A stretch of DNA of 64,000 nucleotides, taken from positions 41,108 through 105,107 of the forward strand of contig JANXSM010000172.1 in assembly GCA_025352665.1 (NCBI GenBank). The letters run 5' to 3'. Every line of letters begins with the position of its first letter. Position 1 is the stretch's first letter. Origin of the DNA: Rhodospirillales bacterium (lineage in GTDB: Bacteria > Pseudomonadota > Alphaproteobacteria > Acetobacterales > Acetobacteraceae). The translations under genes and the position numbers were made by a program. Below, in pieces: positions 1 through 8,724 of the stretch. The notes under the pieces are model-generated. The model made no database searches. It was given only the letters and a program-made list of their open reading frames with translations, and was not told where the DNA came from.

Positions 1-79
1 CGATCGATCCCGCTCGCGACCGACCGCTTCACGACGCGACTCGTGCCCAGCTCCGCACGGGTCAACAAGGAGAATTGCC

Positions 80-1396
80 ATGTCCCTGTTCGGCGCCATG
101 AACACTGCGATCAGCGGGCTCAACGCCCAGTCCGCATCCTTCGCCAACATCAGCGACAACGTGGCGAACAGCCAGACGGTCGGCTTCAAGCGCACCGATA
201 CCGCCTTCATCGACTTTCTCACCACCAGCAACGCCACTGAGAACAGTTCGGGCGCCGTGGTGGCGCGGCCCAACTACATCAACAATGTCCAGGGCACGGT
301 GGCACAGTCGGACAATCCGCTGGCGCTGGCGATCACCGGCCAGGGCTTCTTTCCGGTCAGCCTGCCGACCGGCGCAACCAGCGCGACCGGCACGACGCCG
401 ACCTTCTCGGCCTTGCCGAATTATACGCGCACCGGTGATTTCTCGATGAACAACACCGGTTATCTCGTCAACAGCGCCGGCGAGTATCTCAACGGATGGG
501 CGGTCAACAGCTCGACCGGCCAGGTCAACCGCAACAGCGTGGCCCCCATCAAGGTCAACCAGTCGGTCTACAACCCGGTCGCCACGTCCAATGTCACGCT
601 GGCGGCCAATCTTCCGGCGACGCCTTCGAGTTCGCCGCTGTCTTCGTTGGTCAACGTCTATGACGGGCTCGGAACCGTCCATACGGTCACGCTGAGCTGG
701 ACGCAGAACGCAACCAATGATTGGACCGTCGCGGTCAATGTGCCGGACGACACCTCGGGGACGGTCTCACGCGGCACGGCGGAGGTGCAGTTCGGCGTCA
801 CCAGCGGCAACTGGGTGGCGGACGGCACGATCGGCAACATCATCAACACCACCAGCACAGTCGCCGCCACCCCCTTTTCGACCACCGGCGATGCAACGCT
901 CAGCTTCACCTCCAACTTTGGCCAGGGCAACCAGACGATCAATGTCAACCTGGGCCAGTATGGCGCCTCCCTGGGCCTCACCCAATACGCCGGCACCACC
1001 TACAGCCTGCGCAGCCTGTCGCAGGACGGCGTGCCGCCGGGCGCCTTTTCCTCGATCAGCACGAAGGCGACCGGCGACATCGTGGTGAACTACGACAATG
1101 GCCAGACCCGCACCATCGCGCGGGTTCCCGTCGTCACCTTCGCCGACCCGAACGCCTTGCAGCGCACCAACGGCCAGGCCTTCACCGCAACCTTGTCGTC
1201 CGGCAGCGCCGTCGCCGACGATGCTGGTTCGAACGGCGCGGGCGCGCTCATCGTGGGCTCGATCGAACAGTCGAATGTCGATATCGCGCAAGAATTCAGT
1301 AAGCTTATCGTGGCACAACGAGCCTATTCCGCGAACACCAAGCTGGTGACCACCGCAGACGAGTTGTTGCAACAGACGATCGATATGAAACGATGA
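80..1396 (+). CDS. flgE: Flagellar hook protein FlgE
   Basis: A 438-residue protein of the flagellar rod/hook family, which polymerises outside the cell to form the hook. The N-terminus (about residues 5-45) has the family signature: a short amphipathic helix, then SDNVANSQTVGFKR. The C-terminus (about 385-435) has the matching helix with AQEFSKLIVAQRAYSANTK. The middle is Thr/Ser/Gly/Asn-rich, as expected for the variable surface domains, and the length fits a short FlgE. An AAGGAG ribosome site lies 7 bases before the ATG. It is followed in the same direction by flgK, flgL and flbT, so this is the end of a hook/filament-junction operon. FlgF and FlgG share the signatures but are usually about 240-260 residues. 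Confidence 0.93.
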   Translation: MSLFGAMNTAISGLNAQSASFANISDNVANSQTVGFKRTDTAFIDFLTTSNATENSSGAVVARPNYINNVQGTVAQSDNPLALAITGQGFFPVSLPTGATSATGTTPTFSALPNYTRTGDFSMNNTGYLVNSAGEYLNGWAVNSSTGQVNRNSVAPIKVNQSVYNPVATSNVTLAANLPATPSSSPLSSLVNVYDGLGTVHTVTLSWTQNATNDWTVAVNVPDDTSGTVSRGTAEVQFGVTSGNWVADGTIGNIINTTSTVAATPFSTTGDATLSFTSNFGQGNQTINVNLGQYGASLGLTQYAGTTYSLRSLSQDGVPPGAFSSISTKATGDIVVNYDNGQTRTIARVPVVTFADPNALQRTNGQAFTATLSSGSAVADDAGSNGAGALIVGSIEQSNVDIAQEFSKLIVAQRAYSANTKLVTTADELLQQTIDMKR

Positions 1397-1463
1397 TATC
1401 GACGGGGGGCTGTGGCGCAGGCTTGCTGTTGCACGAGGACGCCGGATCCAGGCGTCCGCGGCC

Positions 1464-2996
1464 ATGAGCATGGACGTAGCTCTTGGCAACGCGATCAGCG
1501 GGCTTGCCAACATCAACCGCCAGCTGTCGATGATTTCGCAGAACGTCGCCAACGTCAACACGCCCGATTATGCGCGCGAGGTCGGCACGCAAACCAGTGC
1601 CGTCGCCGGTGATCAGGGCCTGGGCGTCATCACCGGGAACGTGCAGCGCGAAATCGACCTCCAGGCGCAGCGCGCGGTGCTGAGCCAGAACGCGACCGTG
1701 GCCGGACTCGCCACTCGCTCCACCGCGTTGAATTCGATCGATTCAGTGCAGGGCACGCCGGGCGCCGGCAGCGATCTCGCAAGCCTGGTCGGCAAGCTTT
1801 CGAACAGTTTCATCAGCCTGCAGTCCGATCCGTCCAGCGCGTCCTCGCAATCGGGCGTGGTCAACGCCGCGCACGCCCTGGCCAGTCAGCTCAACGATCT
1901 GAGTTCGGCCTACGGCACGGCACGCCAGACTGCGCAGGACGGCATCGTGTCGGACGTGACCAGCCTGAATTCCAGTCTGACCACGCTCGCCAACCTCACC
2001 CAGCAGATCATGCAGCAGAAACAACTGGGCCAGAGCACCGCCGATCTGGAAAACCTGCGCGACACCGCGATGCGCCAGACCAGCCAGATGGTCGACGTCA
2101 GTTTCATAGCGCAGCCCAACGGCGGCATGTTGGCGGCGACCAAGGGTGGGCTCGTGCTGCCGCTGCAGTCGCCCGCACCGCAGTTCAGCGTGGCGTCGAG
2201 CGGCACCGGCCAATCCGCCTATTATCCCGGCGGCGGGATCGGCGGCATCCTGCTGAACGGCGCGGATGTCACGGCCCAGCTTGCCGGTGGCCGGATCGGC
2301 GCCACCGTCACTCTGCGTGACATAGTTCTTCCGACCTATCAGGGCGAGCTCGACGAGTTCGCCAACACGCTCAACAATCGCATGGCGGGGCAGGGGCTGC
2401 AGCTTTTCACGCAGCCGCAGGGCGGCACCACCACGCTCTCCCCAGCACCCACCCAGACCGGCTATGTCGGTTACGCCGCGGCCATCGCGGTCAATCCCAG
2501 CGTCACAGCCCAGCCCTCGCTGGTGCGCGACGGCAATCTCACCATCGCCGGCAGCACAACCGGTGCCAGTGCCTTTACCCCCAACCCGAGCGGCGGGCCG
2601 GCCGGTTTCACAGCCCTGATCGCGCGCGTGCTGACCTACGCCTTCGGGCCTGAGGCGCAATCGGGGGTACCACAGACAGCGCCCGCCACCACAGGCCTCG
2701 GCCCCGCCGGCACCCTGGCTGCCCCCTTCCAGGCGCCGGCGGATCTGGCCGGCCTGGCGTCGACCATCGTCAGCAGCCAGTCGGGCGACGTTGCCAACAC
2801 CACCTCGCAGCTGGGTGTCGAGACCAGCGTGCAGACCGCCCTGCAGGCGAGGTTCGCTGACAGCAGCGGCGTCAAAACCGATACGGAGATGTCGATAATG
2901 ATCCAGCTCCAGAACGCCTATGGTGCCAACGCACGCATCATCACGGCACTGCAGACCATGTGGACCGGCCTGCTCGCAGCGATCCCGGCGGCGTAG
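1464..2996 (+). CDS. flgK: Flagellar hook-filament junction protein FlgK (HAP1)
   Basis: A 510-residue hook-associated protein. The N-terminal rod-type helix (residues 8-45, with SQNVANVNTPDYARE) and the C-terminal helix (about 475-510, with QLQNAYGANARIITALQTMW) are the two pieces that pack together in the FlgK family. The Asn/Thr/Ser-rich centre is typical of the exposed domain. It starts 67 bases after flgE; that spacer contains a 7-bp GC hairpin (1437-1457) and no clear ribosome site, so the start could also be the Met two codons later. It ends 6 bases before flgL, consistent with co-translation. Its role is to join hook and flagellin filament. Confidence 0.92.
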   Translation: MSMDVALGNAISGLANINRQLSMISQNVANVNTPDYAREVGTQTSAVAGDQGLGVITGNVQREIDLQAQRAVLSQNATVAGLATRSTALNSIDSVQGTPGAGSDLASLVGKLSNSFISLQSDPSSASSQSGVVNAAHALASQLNDLSSAYGTARQTAQDGIVSDVTSLNSSLTTLANLTQQIMQQKQLGQSTADLENLRDTAMRQTSQMVDVSFIAQPNGGMLAATKGGLVLPLQSPAPQFSVASSGTGQSAYYPGGGIGGILLNGADVTAQLAGGRIGATVTLRDIVLPTYQGELDEFANTLNNRMAGQGLQLFTQPQGGTTTLSPAPTQTGYVGYAAAIAVNPSVTAQPSLVRDGNLTIAGSTTGASAFTPNPSGGPAGFTALIARVLTYAFGPEAQSGVPQTAPATTGLGPAGTLAAPFQAPADLAGLASTIVSSQSGDVANTTSQLGVETSVQTALQARFADSSGVKTDTEMSIMIQLQNAYGANARIITALQTMWTGLLAAIPAA

Positions 2997-3002
2997 CGCA
3001 AG

Positions 3003-4055
3003 ATGAGCAATACCATCGGCGCCGACCCGTTCAACGCCTCGGCCGGCCTCATCGGTCGACTGGCTGACAATGCGTCGCGCATCAGGCTGAGGGTCGATCA
3101 ACTTTCGGAACAGTCATCCACCGGCCTCGTGGCGCAGACCTATGGCGGGCTGGGCAATCTCGCCCGGGTCTCGCTCGACCTGCGGCCGCAGATCGCACGC
3201 GCCGATATCTGGCAGCAGAACATCAATCTGGCCGGCACCAAGGTCGACCAGACCATTGCAGTGCTGGGGCAGCTGCAGAGTATCGCCACCAGTTTCGCCA
3301 GCAGCCTCAACGGCGTCGGCGTGCAGATGGCAAGCGGCGTGACGACGCTGGCAAGCCAGGCAAGTTCGGCGCTGTCGCAGGTGCAGGCGTTGCTCAACAC
3401 GCGTTTCGGCCAGGGCTATCTGCTGGCCGGCGAAGACAGCAGCACCGCACCGGTGCCGGACCAGGCGTTCAACACCTACGTGCAGAACATCCAGACGGCA
3501 GCGTCAGGTCTTGCCACCGGCAATGCCACCGCCACGATCACCTCCACCCTGTCGATCGCCAACAGCCAGTCGCCGTTCTCAAGCACGCTCGGCACCACGG
3601 CCGCCCAGGTTCCGGTCGATGACGGCGTTTCGGTTCCGATCGGCGTGGTCGCAGGCCAGGATGCCACGGCGCAGCAGACCGGGGCGTCGACCACCGGCTC
3701 CTACGTGCGCGACCTGATCCGCTCGCTCGCCACCATCGCCACATTCAATTCCGGCTCGGTCATCCTGGGCACCGATTTCACCGCAATCGTTGCGGACACG
3801 CGGACCAGCCTGCAGGGGACGACGACGGCCATCATCCAGGATGTCGCCGGCCAGGGCGTCATCAAGGACCAGCTGAACACCCACCAGATGAGCGTGACGG
3901 CGACGCAGAACGTGCTCACCGCCCAGGTCTCAAACGTCGAGAACGTCGATGCTGCCGCCACCATCAGCGCGCTGACACAGACCCAGAGCCAGCTTGCGGC
4001 GAGCTACAAGCTGATTGCGATGGTGCAGTCGCTCTCGCTCGCTGCCTATCTCTAA
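3003..4055 (+). CDS. flgL: Flagellar hook-filament junction protein FlgL (HAP3)
   Basis: A 350-residue flagellin-like protein, made with FlgK as the second hook-filament adaptor. The N-terminal helical region (about 5-120) carries the flagellin-like pattern QLSEQSSTGLVAQTYGGLGN. The C-terminal helix (about 300-350) contains VENVDAAATISALTQTQSQLAASYKLIAMVQSLSL, cut here only by description: it is the usual flagellin-family D0/D1 closing helix ending in Leu. Position directly after flgK and before flbT supports FlgL rather than a flagellin, as does the lack of a long variable middle. The ATG lies 6 bases after the flgK stop. Confidence 0.9.
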   Translation: MSNTIGADPFNASAGLIGRLADNASRIRLRVDQLSEQSSTGLVAQTYGGLGNLARVSLDLRPQIARADIWQQNINLAGTKVDQTIAVLGQLQSIATSFASSLNGVGVQMASGVTTLASQASSALSQVQALLNTRFGQGYLLAGEDSSTAPVPDQAFNTYVQNIQTAASGLATGNATATITSTLSIANSQSPFSSTLGTTAAQVPVDDGVSVPIGVVAGQDATAQQTGASTTGSYVRDLIRSLATIATFNSGSVILGTDFTAIVADTRTSLQGTTTAIIQDVAGQGVIKDQLNTHQMSVTATQNVLTAQVSNVENVDAAATISALTQTQSQLAASYKLIAMVQSLSLAAYL

Positions 4056-4175
4056 AGCGGGATGGGCCCAGACAGGCAACGATCTCCGGTTGGTCCCGAT
4101 TGAACCCTCCTTTAACGAAGTCACGGTAGACTTCCCTCAGAGCAGCACGCTCACCTGCTGCATATGAAGGTCAAT

Positions 4176-4619
4176 ATGTCGAACCTGGTTCTGGAATTGC
4201 GTCCGGGAGACTTGATGGTCATCAATGGTGCTCCGATTCGCTTTCGCACCAAGGCCCGGATCGAGCTTGCCGCCCGCGCCCGCTTTCTGTTCGGCAAACA
4301 GATCATGACGGTCGAGCAGGCGGACAGTCCGGCGCGACGGATCTATTTCATGCTGCAGACCGCCTATATCGGCACCGAGGAGGAGCGCCGCGGTGGCCTG
4401 CTTGCGGCCCGCGAACTGATCGAGGCGTTCCAGGGCTCCACCACCTCGGAACTGGCACGCGACATTCTCGACCGCGCCTTGGCGGCCGCTTCGGAGGACG
4501 ATTGCTACCGAGCCCTCAAGCTCGTCCGACGCATCATCCGCCACGAGGATTCGGTGCTGGGACGCGTGAGCGACACGGTGCCCGCAGTTGAGGAGCACAT
4601 GCAGTCCGCCGCGGACTGA
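4176..4619 (+). CDS. flbT: Flagellum biosynthesis repressor FlbT
   Basis: A protein of about 147 residues matching FlbT, the alphaproteobacterial post-transcriptional regulator that binds flagellin mRNA and limits its translation. The visible family features are the N-terminal beta-rich stretch LELRPGDLMVINGAPIRF, the central FLFGKQIMT and the helical C-terminal half. I place the start at 4176 because GAAGG sits 5 bases upstream; an in-frame ATG at 4164 has no ribosome site. FlaF, its usual partner, is not seen in this window. The 120-base gap after flgL is enough for a separate promoter, but I could not define one. Confidence 0.85.
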   Translation: MSNLVLELRPGDLMVINGAPIRFRTKARIELAARARFLFGKQIMTVEQADSPARRIYFMLQTAYIGTEEERRGGLLAARELIEAFQGSTTSELARDILDRALAAASEDDCYRALKLVRRIIRHEDSVLGRVSDTVPAVEEHMQSAAD

Positions 4620-4714
4620 ACCTGCGCCGGATCCCGGCCGCAGTCCACGTTCGGGGCCTGGCTGTGGACGCCGCCGGCTGGATGCGCCATCTCCAGAAAA
4701 TATAAGGGGAGGGC

Positions 4715-5866
4715 ATGATGGGCGGAGTTCTCGATAATCTGCGGGTGCTGGAACTGGGCCAGGTGCTCGCCGGCCCGTTTGCCGGTGCGATCTTCGCCGA
4801 CCTTGGCGCGGAGGTGATCAAGATCGAGCGAGTCGATGGTGGGGATGACGGCCGGCGCATGGGTGTTGCGTTCCGCGATGGCGATTCGCTGATCTTTCAG
4901 GTTTTCAACCGCGGCAAGAGTTCAGTCACACTCGACCTCAAGTCGTCGGAGGGGTGCTGCGCGTTGCACGCGCTCGCAGCGACCGCCGATATCCTCATCC
5001 ATAATCTGCGTCCCGGTGTGGTGGACCAACTCGGGATCGACGGTCCCACGATGTGCGCCCGCCACCCGCGGCTGATCTATTGCGAAATGTCCGCCTTCGG
5101 TCATGTCGGTCCCGAGCGGTTGCGCCCAGGTTACGAGCCATTGCTGCAGGCATACAGCGGCCTGTCGAGCATCAACGGCGGCCCAGACGACCCGCCGATC
5201 CGGATGGGAGCGGCGGTGTGCGACCAGGGCACTGGCATGTGGGCGGTGATCGGCGCGCTGTCGCTGCTGCAGCGTCGACATGCCACGGGCGCGGGCGGGA
5301 TCGTTCAGGTGTCGCTACTGGAGACGGCGCTATGCTGGGGGGCATCGAAGATCGACGCGCTGGTGAACCAGGGGCAGGCGCCGCAGCGCCACCGCTCCGG
5401 CCACCCCGATTTCGCGCCGTATGAGGCGTTCGAGGCGCAGGACGGACCGTTTCTGATCTGCGTCGGCAACGACCGTCTGTTCGCCAAGCTGTGTGCAGCG
5501 ATCAGAACGGACTGGGCGACCAATCCGCGCTTTCGTAGTAACCGCGAGCGCCTGGTGCATCGCTCGGAATTGGGCAAGGCCTTGAACCAGGTTCTGGCCA
5601 GCCAATCCCGTCAGGCGTGGATAGAGCTTTTCGAAAGCTGTGGGGTGCCCTGCGCGCCGATCAACACGCTGGCCGAGGCGATTGCCCTGCCGCAGGTGCG
5701 CGCGCTCGGCATCCTCCAATCGGTGCCGGGGGCGGATTTCACGTTGACCGGGCTTCCCCTGTCAATCGACGGCGTTCGCCCCCATATCGGCGGCCCAGCG
5801 CCGGCCCTGGGGGCTGCCAAACCGCCGTTGACACATGAAGGATGTGTCAACGGCGGTTTGGCATGA
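4715..5866 (+). CDS. CaiB/BaiF (class III) CoA-transferase family protein
   Basis: A 383-residue cytosolic enzyme of the family that moves CoA between carboxylic acids through an aspartyl-CoA thioester. It opens with LRVLELGQVLAGPFAGAIFADLGAEVIKIE, the class III N-terminal pattern, shown here as two halves: a Rossmann-like loop (residues 6-22) and ADLGAEVIKIE (27-37). RGKSSVTLDLKS follows near residue 67. The catalytic Asp is probably that in CDQGTGMWAVIG (about 169). GGGGAGGG-type purine run GGGGAGGG lies just before the ATG. The last 16 or so codons are encoded by a perfect 22-bp palindrome (5815-5863), so the C-terminal tail is unlikely to be ancestral. The substrate cannot be told; no acyl-CoA partner gene is adjacent. 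Confidence 0.85.
   Translation: MMGGVLDNLRVLELGQVLAGPFAGAIFADLGAEVIKIERVDGGDDGRRMGVAFRDGDSLIFQVFNRGKSSVTLDLKSSEGCCALHALAATADILIHNLRPGVVDQLGIDGPTMCARHPRLIYCEMSAFGHVGPERLRPGYEPLLQAYSGLSSINGGPDDPPIRMGAAVCDQGTGMWAVIGALSLLQRRHATGAGGIVQVSLLETALCWGASKIDALVNQGQAPQRHRSGHPDFAPYEAFEAQDGPFLICVGNDRLFAKLCAAIRTDWATNPRFRSNRERLVHRSELGKALNQVLASQSRQAWIELFESCGVPCAPINTLAEAIALPQVRALGILQSVPGADFTLTGLPLSIDGVRPHIGGPAPALGAAKPPLTHEGCVNGGLA
5815..5863. terminator. Perfect 22-bp palindrome at the CoA-transferase 3' end
   Basis: Arms 5815-5836 and 5842-5863 are exact reverse complements, with a 5-base loop GAAGG. The hairpin lies between two converging genes and inside the last codons of the CoA-transferase, whose TGA follows at 5864-5866. 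There is only a weak T stretch (TATTTT) downstream, so bidirectional termination is likely but not certain. A small transposable palindrome is the alternative. Confidence 0.6.
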
Positions 5867-5895
5867 GTCATATTTTGCGCGCCGCCGCCGGCCAG

Positions 5896-6441
5896 TCAGG
5901 CGCCTGATTGTTCCCAACGCGCGACCACCACGGCCAGGCGCAATAGGGTTGCCTCCAGGCTCTTTACTTCGCCTTGCCAGCGCTTGTGCACCCGGTCGAT
6001 GGCGTCGACCAGGCGAAGATGTTCCTCGGGGCTGGCCGAGAACCGCTCCTCGAGCGTGGCGTCGTCTTCACTCAGGATCTGTTCGACGGTGCCCCAAAGG
6101 GTAAATTCGGCAGCGGCACGCGCGGTCCATGCCGGGAGTGTCGCCGGATTGCGCAAAAACGGCGGGGCGACCGGCTGGAACTGCATGGCGGCGAGTTCCG
6201 CGGTGGTGACGCCAAGCTGCTGGGTGAGATCGATGCCGAGGTCGTCGATCAGTCCGCTCGCCTGGCTTGCGGTGCGGTCGAGCAGCGAGGCCAGCAGTTG
6301 AAGCCCTTGCCGCAGGTTGGCGGGGGTGGACGACCCATGGGCGACGCTTGCGACGAGCTGCGCTGCGCCACGAATGGTTTGCGCCAGATCTTGCAGGGCC
6401 GGCTTTTCAGCCTCGCCGCGTGCAAGGGTTGGTTCAGCCAT
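5896..6441 (-). CDS. Hypothetical helical protein (181 aa)
   Basis: I do not recognise this family. It is 181 residues, strongly Ala/Leu/Glu-rich and predicted from composition to be almost all helical, with two long amphipathic stretches: LAQTIRGAAQLVASVAHGSS (about 18-37) and the C-terminal part ending LLRLAVVVARWEQSG. There is no signal peptide, membrane segment or cysteine motif. GGAG lies about 12 bases before the ATG. It converges on the CoA-transferase with a palindrome between them, and its own promoter region is the AT-rich stretch beginning near 6540. Codon use is high-GC like the chromosome, so it is probably a real gene. Confidence 0.6.
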   Translation of the reverse strand: MAEPTLARGEAEKPALQDLAQTIRGAAQLVASVAHGSSTPANLRQGLQLLASLLDRTASQASGLIDDLGIDLTQQLGVTTAELAAMQFQPVAPPFLRNPATLPAWTARAAAEFTLWGTVEQILSEDDATLEERFSASPEEHLRLVDAIDRVHKRWQGEVKSLEATLLRLAVVVARWEQSGA

Positions 6442-6685
6442 GTCGGCTGGCTCCAGGTGCTAAGGCCATTGGGGCGATGAGGGGCAGTGGGGCGCTGCCC
6501 CGCGGAGAGGTCATCAAGTTTCCGTTGCGACACGTTGATAGTGTCATATATGTGGGTTTTTTGCCTGATATAGCAATGAAGATCTAACACAGGTCGGATC
6601 GACAAAAAAATACTACAAAATTGAGAATGGTTTATTCGACAGAATAAAAAAGTTATTCAGAATTTGTTAAAAAATAGAGTCGAAA

Positions 6686-6799
6686 ATGTCAGAATATATT
6701 TCTTGCAACAAGAATGCGCTCGCTGAATACGCGATCTACGGGTGTGTGCTCGGCGCCCTGGTTCTGGGCACCCTGCTGGCCGTCGTCTTGCATCACTGA
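6686..6799 (+). CDS. 37-residue membrane micro-protein, Flp-pilin-like
   Basis: A 37-codon reading frame inside an AT-rich spacer. After a polar start it has KNALAEYAIYGCVLGALVLG, followed by a hydrophobic run ending in His-His. The order small residue - Glu-Tyr - hydrophobic helix resembles the processing-site region of Flp/Fap type IVb pilins (usually G-x(4)-EY followed by a helix). It is much shorter than an ordinary 50-60 residue Flp pilin, and no tad genes are nearby. The ribosome site is weak (AGAG about 9 bases upstream). The frame becomes GC-rich in third positions exactly where the ORF starts, which favours real coding. A generic single-span small protein is the alternative. Confidence 0.45.
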   Translation: MSEYISCNKNALAEYAIYGCVLGALVLGTLLAVVLHH

Positions 6800-7164
6800 C
6801 CGCCGATTGTTGAATTTGACGATCCTCGTGCATCCCCGGCAGCGCCTCGCGCCCGCTGGGCCGCCGGCATTGCTCCGCGTATCAGATCGTATTCCGACGG
6901 TCCATCGGTTCCCCCGATGTCAACGATCTGTGAGGGTACACGGAAATTGTGAAAAAATCGTAAATCCAACCTTGTTCCGTTGCCGACACCGAGTATGTTG
7001 GAGATAAGTTAAGCAATGTTGGGAACCGCGGGCGGCATGCTCCTTCTGGGAGTGGGTCGCAGCTCCTGGCTGAGCTCAAGTCCGTAGGTTCCCATCAGGC
7101 GGTCCGCGAGTCCGCTACTAGGTGGACGGACTGCAGAAAGGAATTTGCAGCGGATGCGAGTGTC
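6800..7164. other. Spacer before the first resolvase-like gene; no gene recognised
   Basis: About 365 bases with mixed composition and several short A/T tracts (for example around 6948-6968). Only short frames without coding character are present. The region must carry the promoter of the downstream resolvase-like gene, but no sigma-70 pair could be assigned convincingly. No RNA gene or repeat was recognised. Confidence 0.3.
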
Positions 7165-7818
7165 ATGATCGTGGGATATGCCGCTCTCCAGGCCGGTGCG
7201 GCCAACACGCAGATGAGCGAGCCACATACCGCATTGATCGCGGCTGGCGTGCAACGCCTGTTCATCGACGTGATCGCCAGCGGCATGCCTCGCAGTCAGC
7301 TCGACGCCGCTATTGAGGTGGTCGGGTCCGGCGATTTGCTGGTGAGTTCCACCGTCGAGACGTTGGCTCGGTCGACGACCGACCTGCTGTCGATCGTCGA
7401 CCGCCTGCATGCGAAAGAGGCAGCCTTGCTGGTGCTTCGCGTGGCCAATCGCCTGCCGTTGGACACCCGCACTGTGGAAGGTCGCGCCATGCTTGGCGCG
7501 CTGGCCATCATCAACATGCTAGAACAGAGCGGAAGCGCGCCCACATCGATGGGCGATGCGCCAGAGCCGGTGCGTCCGCGGGGCCGGCCGGCTACCGCGT
7601 ACGCGCAATCGGACGAAGTCGCACGGCTGCATTCCGAGGGGCTGCGCGCCACCGACATCGCGGTAAGGCTTGGGATCGGTCGCGCATCTGTCTATCGCAT
7701 CTTGAGCCAGGGCGGCTCGGTCCGCCAGGATGCGCGGCCGGATCCCCAGATACCCGCCGATCTCAGCCGGGCCACATCGCTGGCCCGTCGGTTGAACTTT
7801 GGACACACAGCGGGCTGA
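7165..7818 (+). CDS. Serine-recombinase-like protein without catalytic residues, paralogue A
   Basis: A 217-residue protein with the layout of a small resolvase/invertase: N-terminal catalytic-type domain (1-130) and a C-terminal helix-turn-helix (about 165-185, RATDIAVRLGIGRASVYRIL) preceded by the usual RGRP. The start MIVGYAALQAG aligns with GYARVSTxDQ of active enzymes, so the catalytic Ser is Gln and the neighbouring Arg is Ala. KLDRLGRS is replaced by TVETLARS (second active-site Arg lost), and the E-R of the AEFER segment is gone. It therefore probably binds DNA but cannot cut it. A related gene with different substitutions lies convergent 43 bases away. Likely roles are regulation or DNA architecture; the target is unknown. 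Confidence 0.75.
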   Translation: MIVGYAALQAGAANTQMSEPHTALIAAGVQRLFIDVIASGMPRSQLDAAIEVVGSGDLLVSSTVETLARSTTDLLSIVDRLHAKEAALLVLRVANRLPLDTRTVEGRAMLGALAIINMLEQSGSAPTSMGDAPEPVRPRGRPATAYAQSDEVARLHSEGLRATDIAVRLGIGRASVYRILSQGGSVRQDARPDPQIPADLSRATSLARRLNFGHTAG

Positions 7819-7861
7819 TCTGGGTTCGGTTCGCGGGCATCATGACTGCCTGAAGCGCGGG

Positions 7862-8581
7862 TCAGGGCCTCGTGATGCGGAACGCCGACAGGAAGTCGGT
7901 GCGCACGGTTGCGGGCAGCGGCCGCCGCTGCTCCTCCGACGCCCCCAGGCCCACGCCGGTGGGCGAGGTCGTGGTCATGTTGATTACCCGATAGACAGAG
8001 GCGCGACAGATCCGGAGCCGGTCGGCAATATCGGTTGCCCGCATGCCGGCGGCGCGCAACCGCGCGATCTCGCTGGCCTGATTGGAAGCAGTCGGTGGCC
8101 GCCCCCGCGGACGCCGCGGGACGAAGCTGTTGGCTGTGATATCGAGCGACGGGCGGCTGTCGCCTGGCTGGTACATCCCGACCTGGAACAGGCTGGGTGC
8201 TCCCGGCCGGTCGAAGGCTGCGAGCAGACCGAGCGCTGCGAGCATCGTGGCGCCGGTCGGGGTGGCGGTGTCGAGTTCCTGCTGCCCGGTCACCTGCGGG
8301 ATACGCAGCGAGGCGCCCTGGGCCGATAGCCGGTTGGTGATCGAGAGCAGTTCTGCCACGGACCGTGCGAGATGACCGGGCACCAGCGACAGCAGCACAT
8401 CACCCTGGCCGGCGGTTGCCAGTGCGCAGTCGAGCGCCGGGCGGAGCGGTGCGCCGGCCGTGGCCGGTGAGCCGGTTTCAACGAACACCGCATCGGCGCC
8501 GGCTTCAGTCAGATCCTGGCGCAGGCGGGCTACGGTGGCCAGATCGGCCGCGGCGGGAACGTGTCCATATCCGATGATCAT
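7862..8581 (-). CDS. Serine-recombinase-like protein without catalytic residues, paralogue B
   Basis: A 239-residue relative of the gene at 7165-7818, in the opposite direction and tail to tail with it. The active-site opening reads GYGHVPAAAD in place of GYARVSTxDQ, so the catalytic Ser is Pro and the adjacent Arg is His. PGHLARS stands for KLDRLGRS, again losing an essential Arg. The HTH is intact (RATDIADRLRICRASVYRVI) and follows RRPRGRP. A C-terminal extension of about 35 residues is not shared with paralogue A. Both copies keep the fold and DNA-binding end while losing catalysis by different substitutions, which argues for a kept non-enzymatic function over random decay. Confidence 0.75.
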   Translation of the reverse strand: MIIGYGHVPAAADLATVARLRQDLTEAGADAVFVETGSPATAGAPLRPALDCALATAGQGDVLLSLVPGHLARSVAELLSITNRLSAQGASLRIPQVTGQQELDTATPTGATMLAALGLLAAFDRPGAPSLFQVGMYQPGDSRPSLDITANSFVPRRPRGRPPTASNQASEIARLRAAGMRATDIADRLRICRASVYRVINMTTTSPTGVGLGASEEQRRPLPATVRTDFLSAFRITRP

Positions 8582-8724
8582 GTCGGGGTCTCGCTTCCAA
8601 AATCAGAGGTTGGCGCGCGCATCGGAGCGATATCGCCTGAGGTAATCTCAACCGTGTGGTAAAATTGCACGGTAAAACAATAGCTTATAGCCTGCTCGCC
8701 TCGCTTGTCAGAAGCGATTAGGCT
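8582..8724. promoter_or_regulatory. Upstream region of paralogue B with GGTAAAA direct repeats
   Basis: This 143-base spacer separates the start of paralogue B from the stop of the next minus-strand gene. It turns AT-rich after 8640 and contains GGTAAAA twice, at 8658-8664 and 8671-8677, 13 bases apart. Such a spacing could be a two-site operator; this is only a suggestion from the pattern. Confidence 0.25.
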
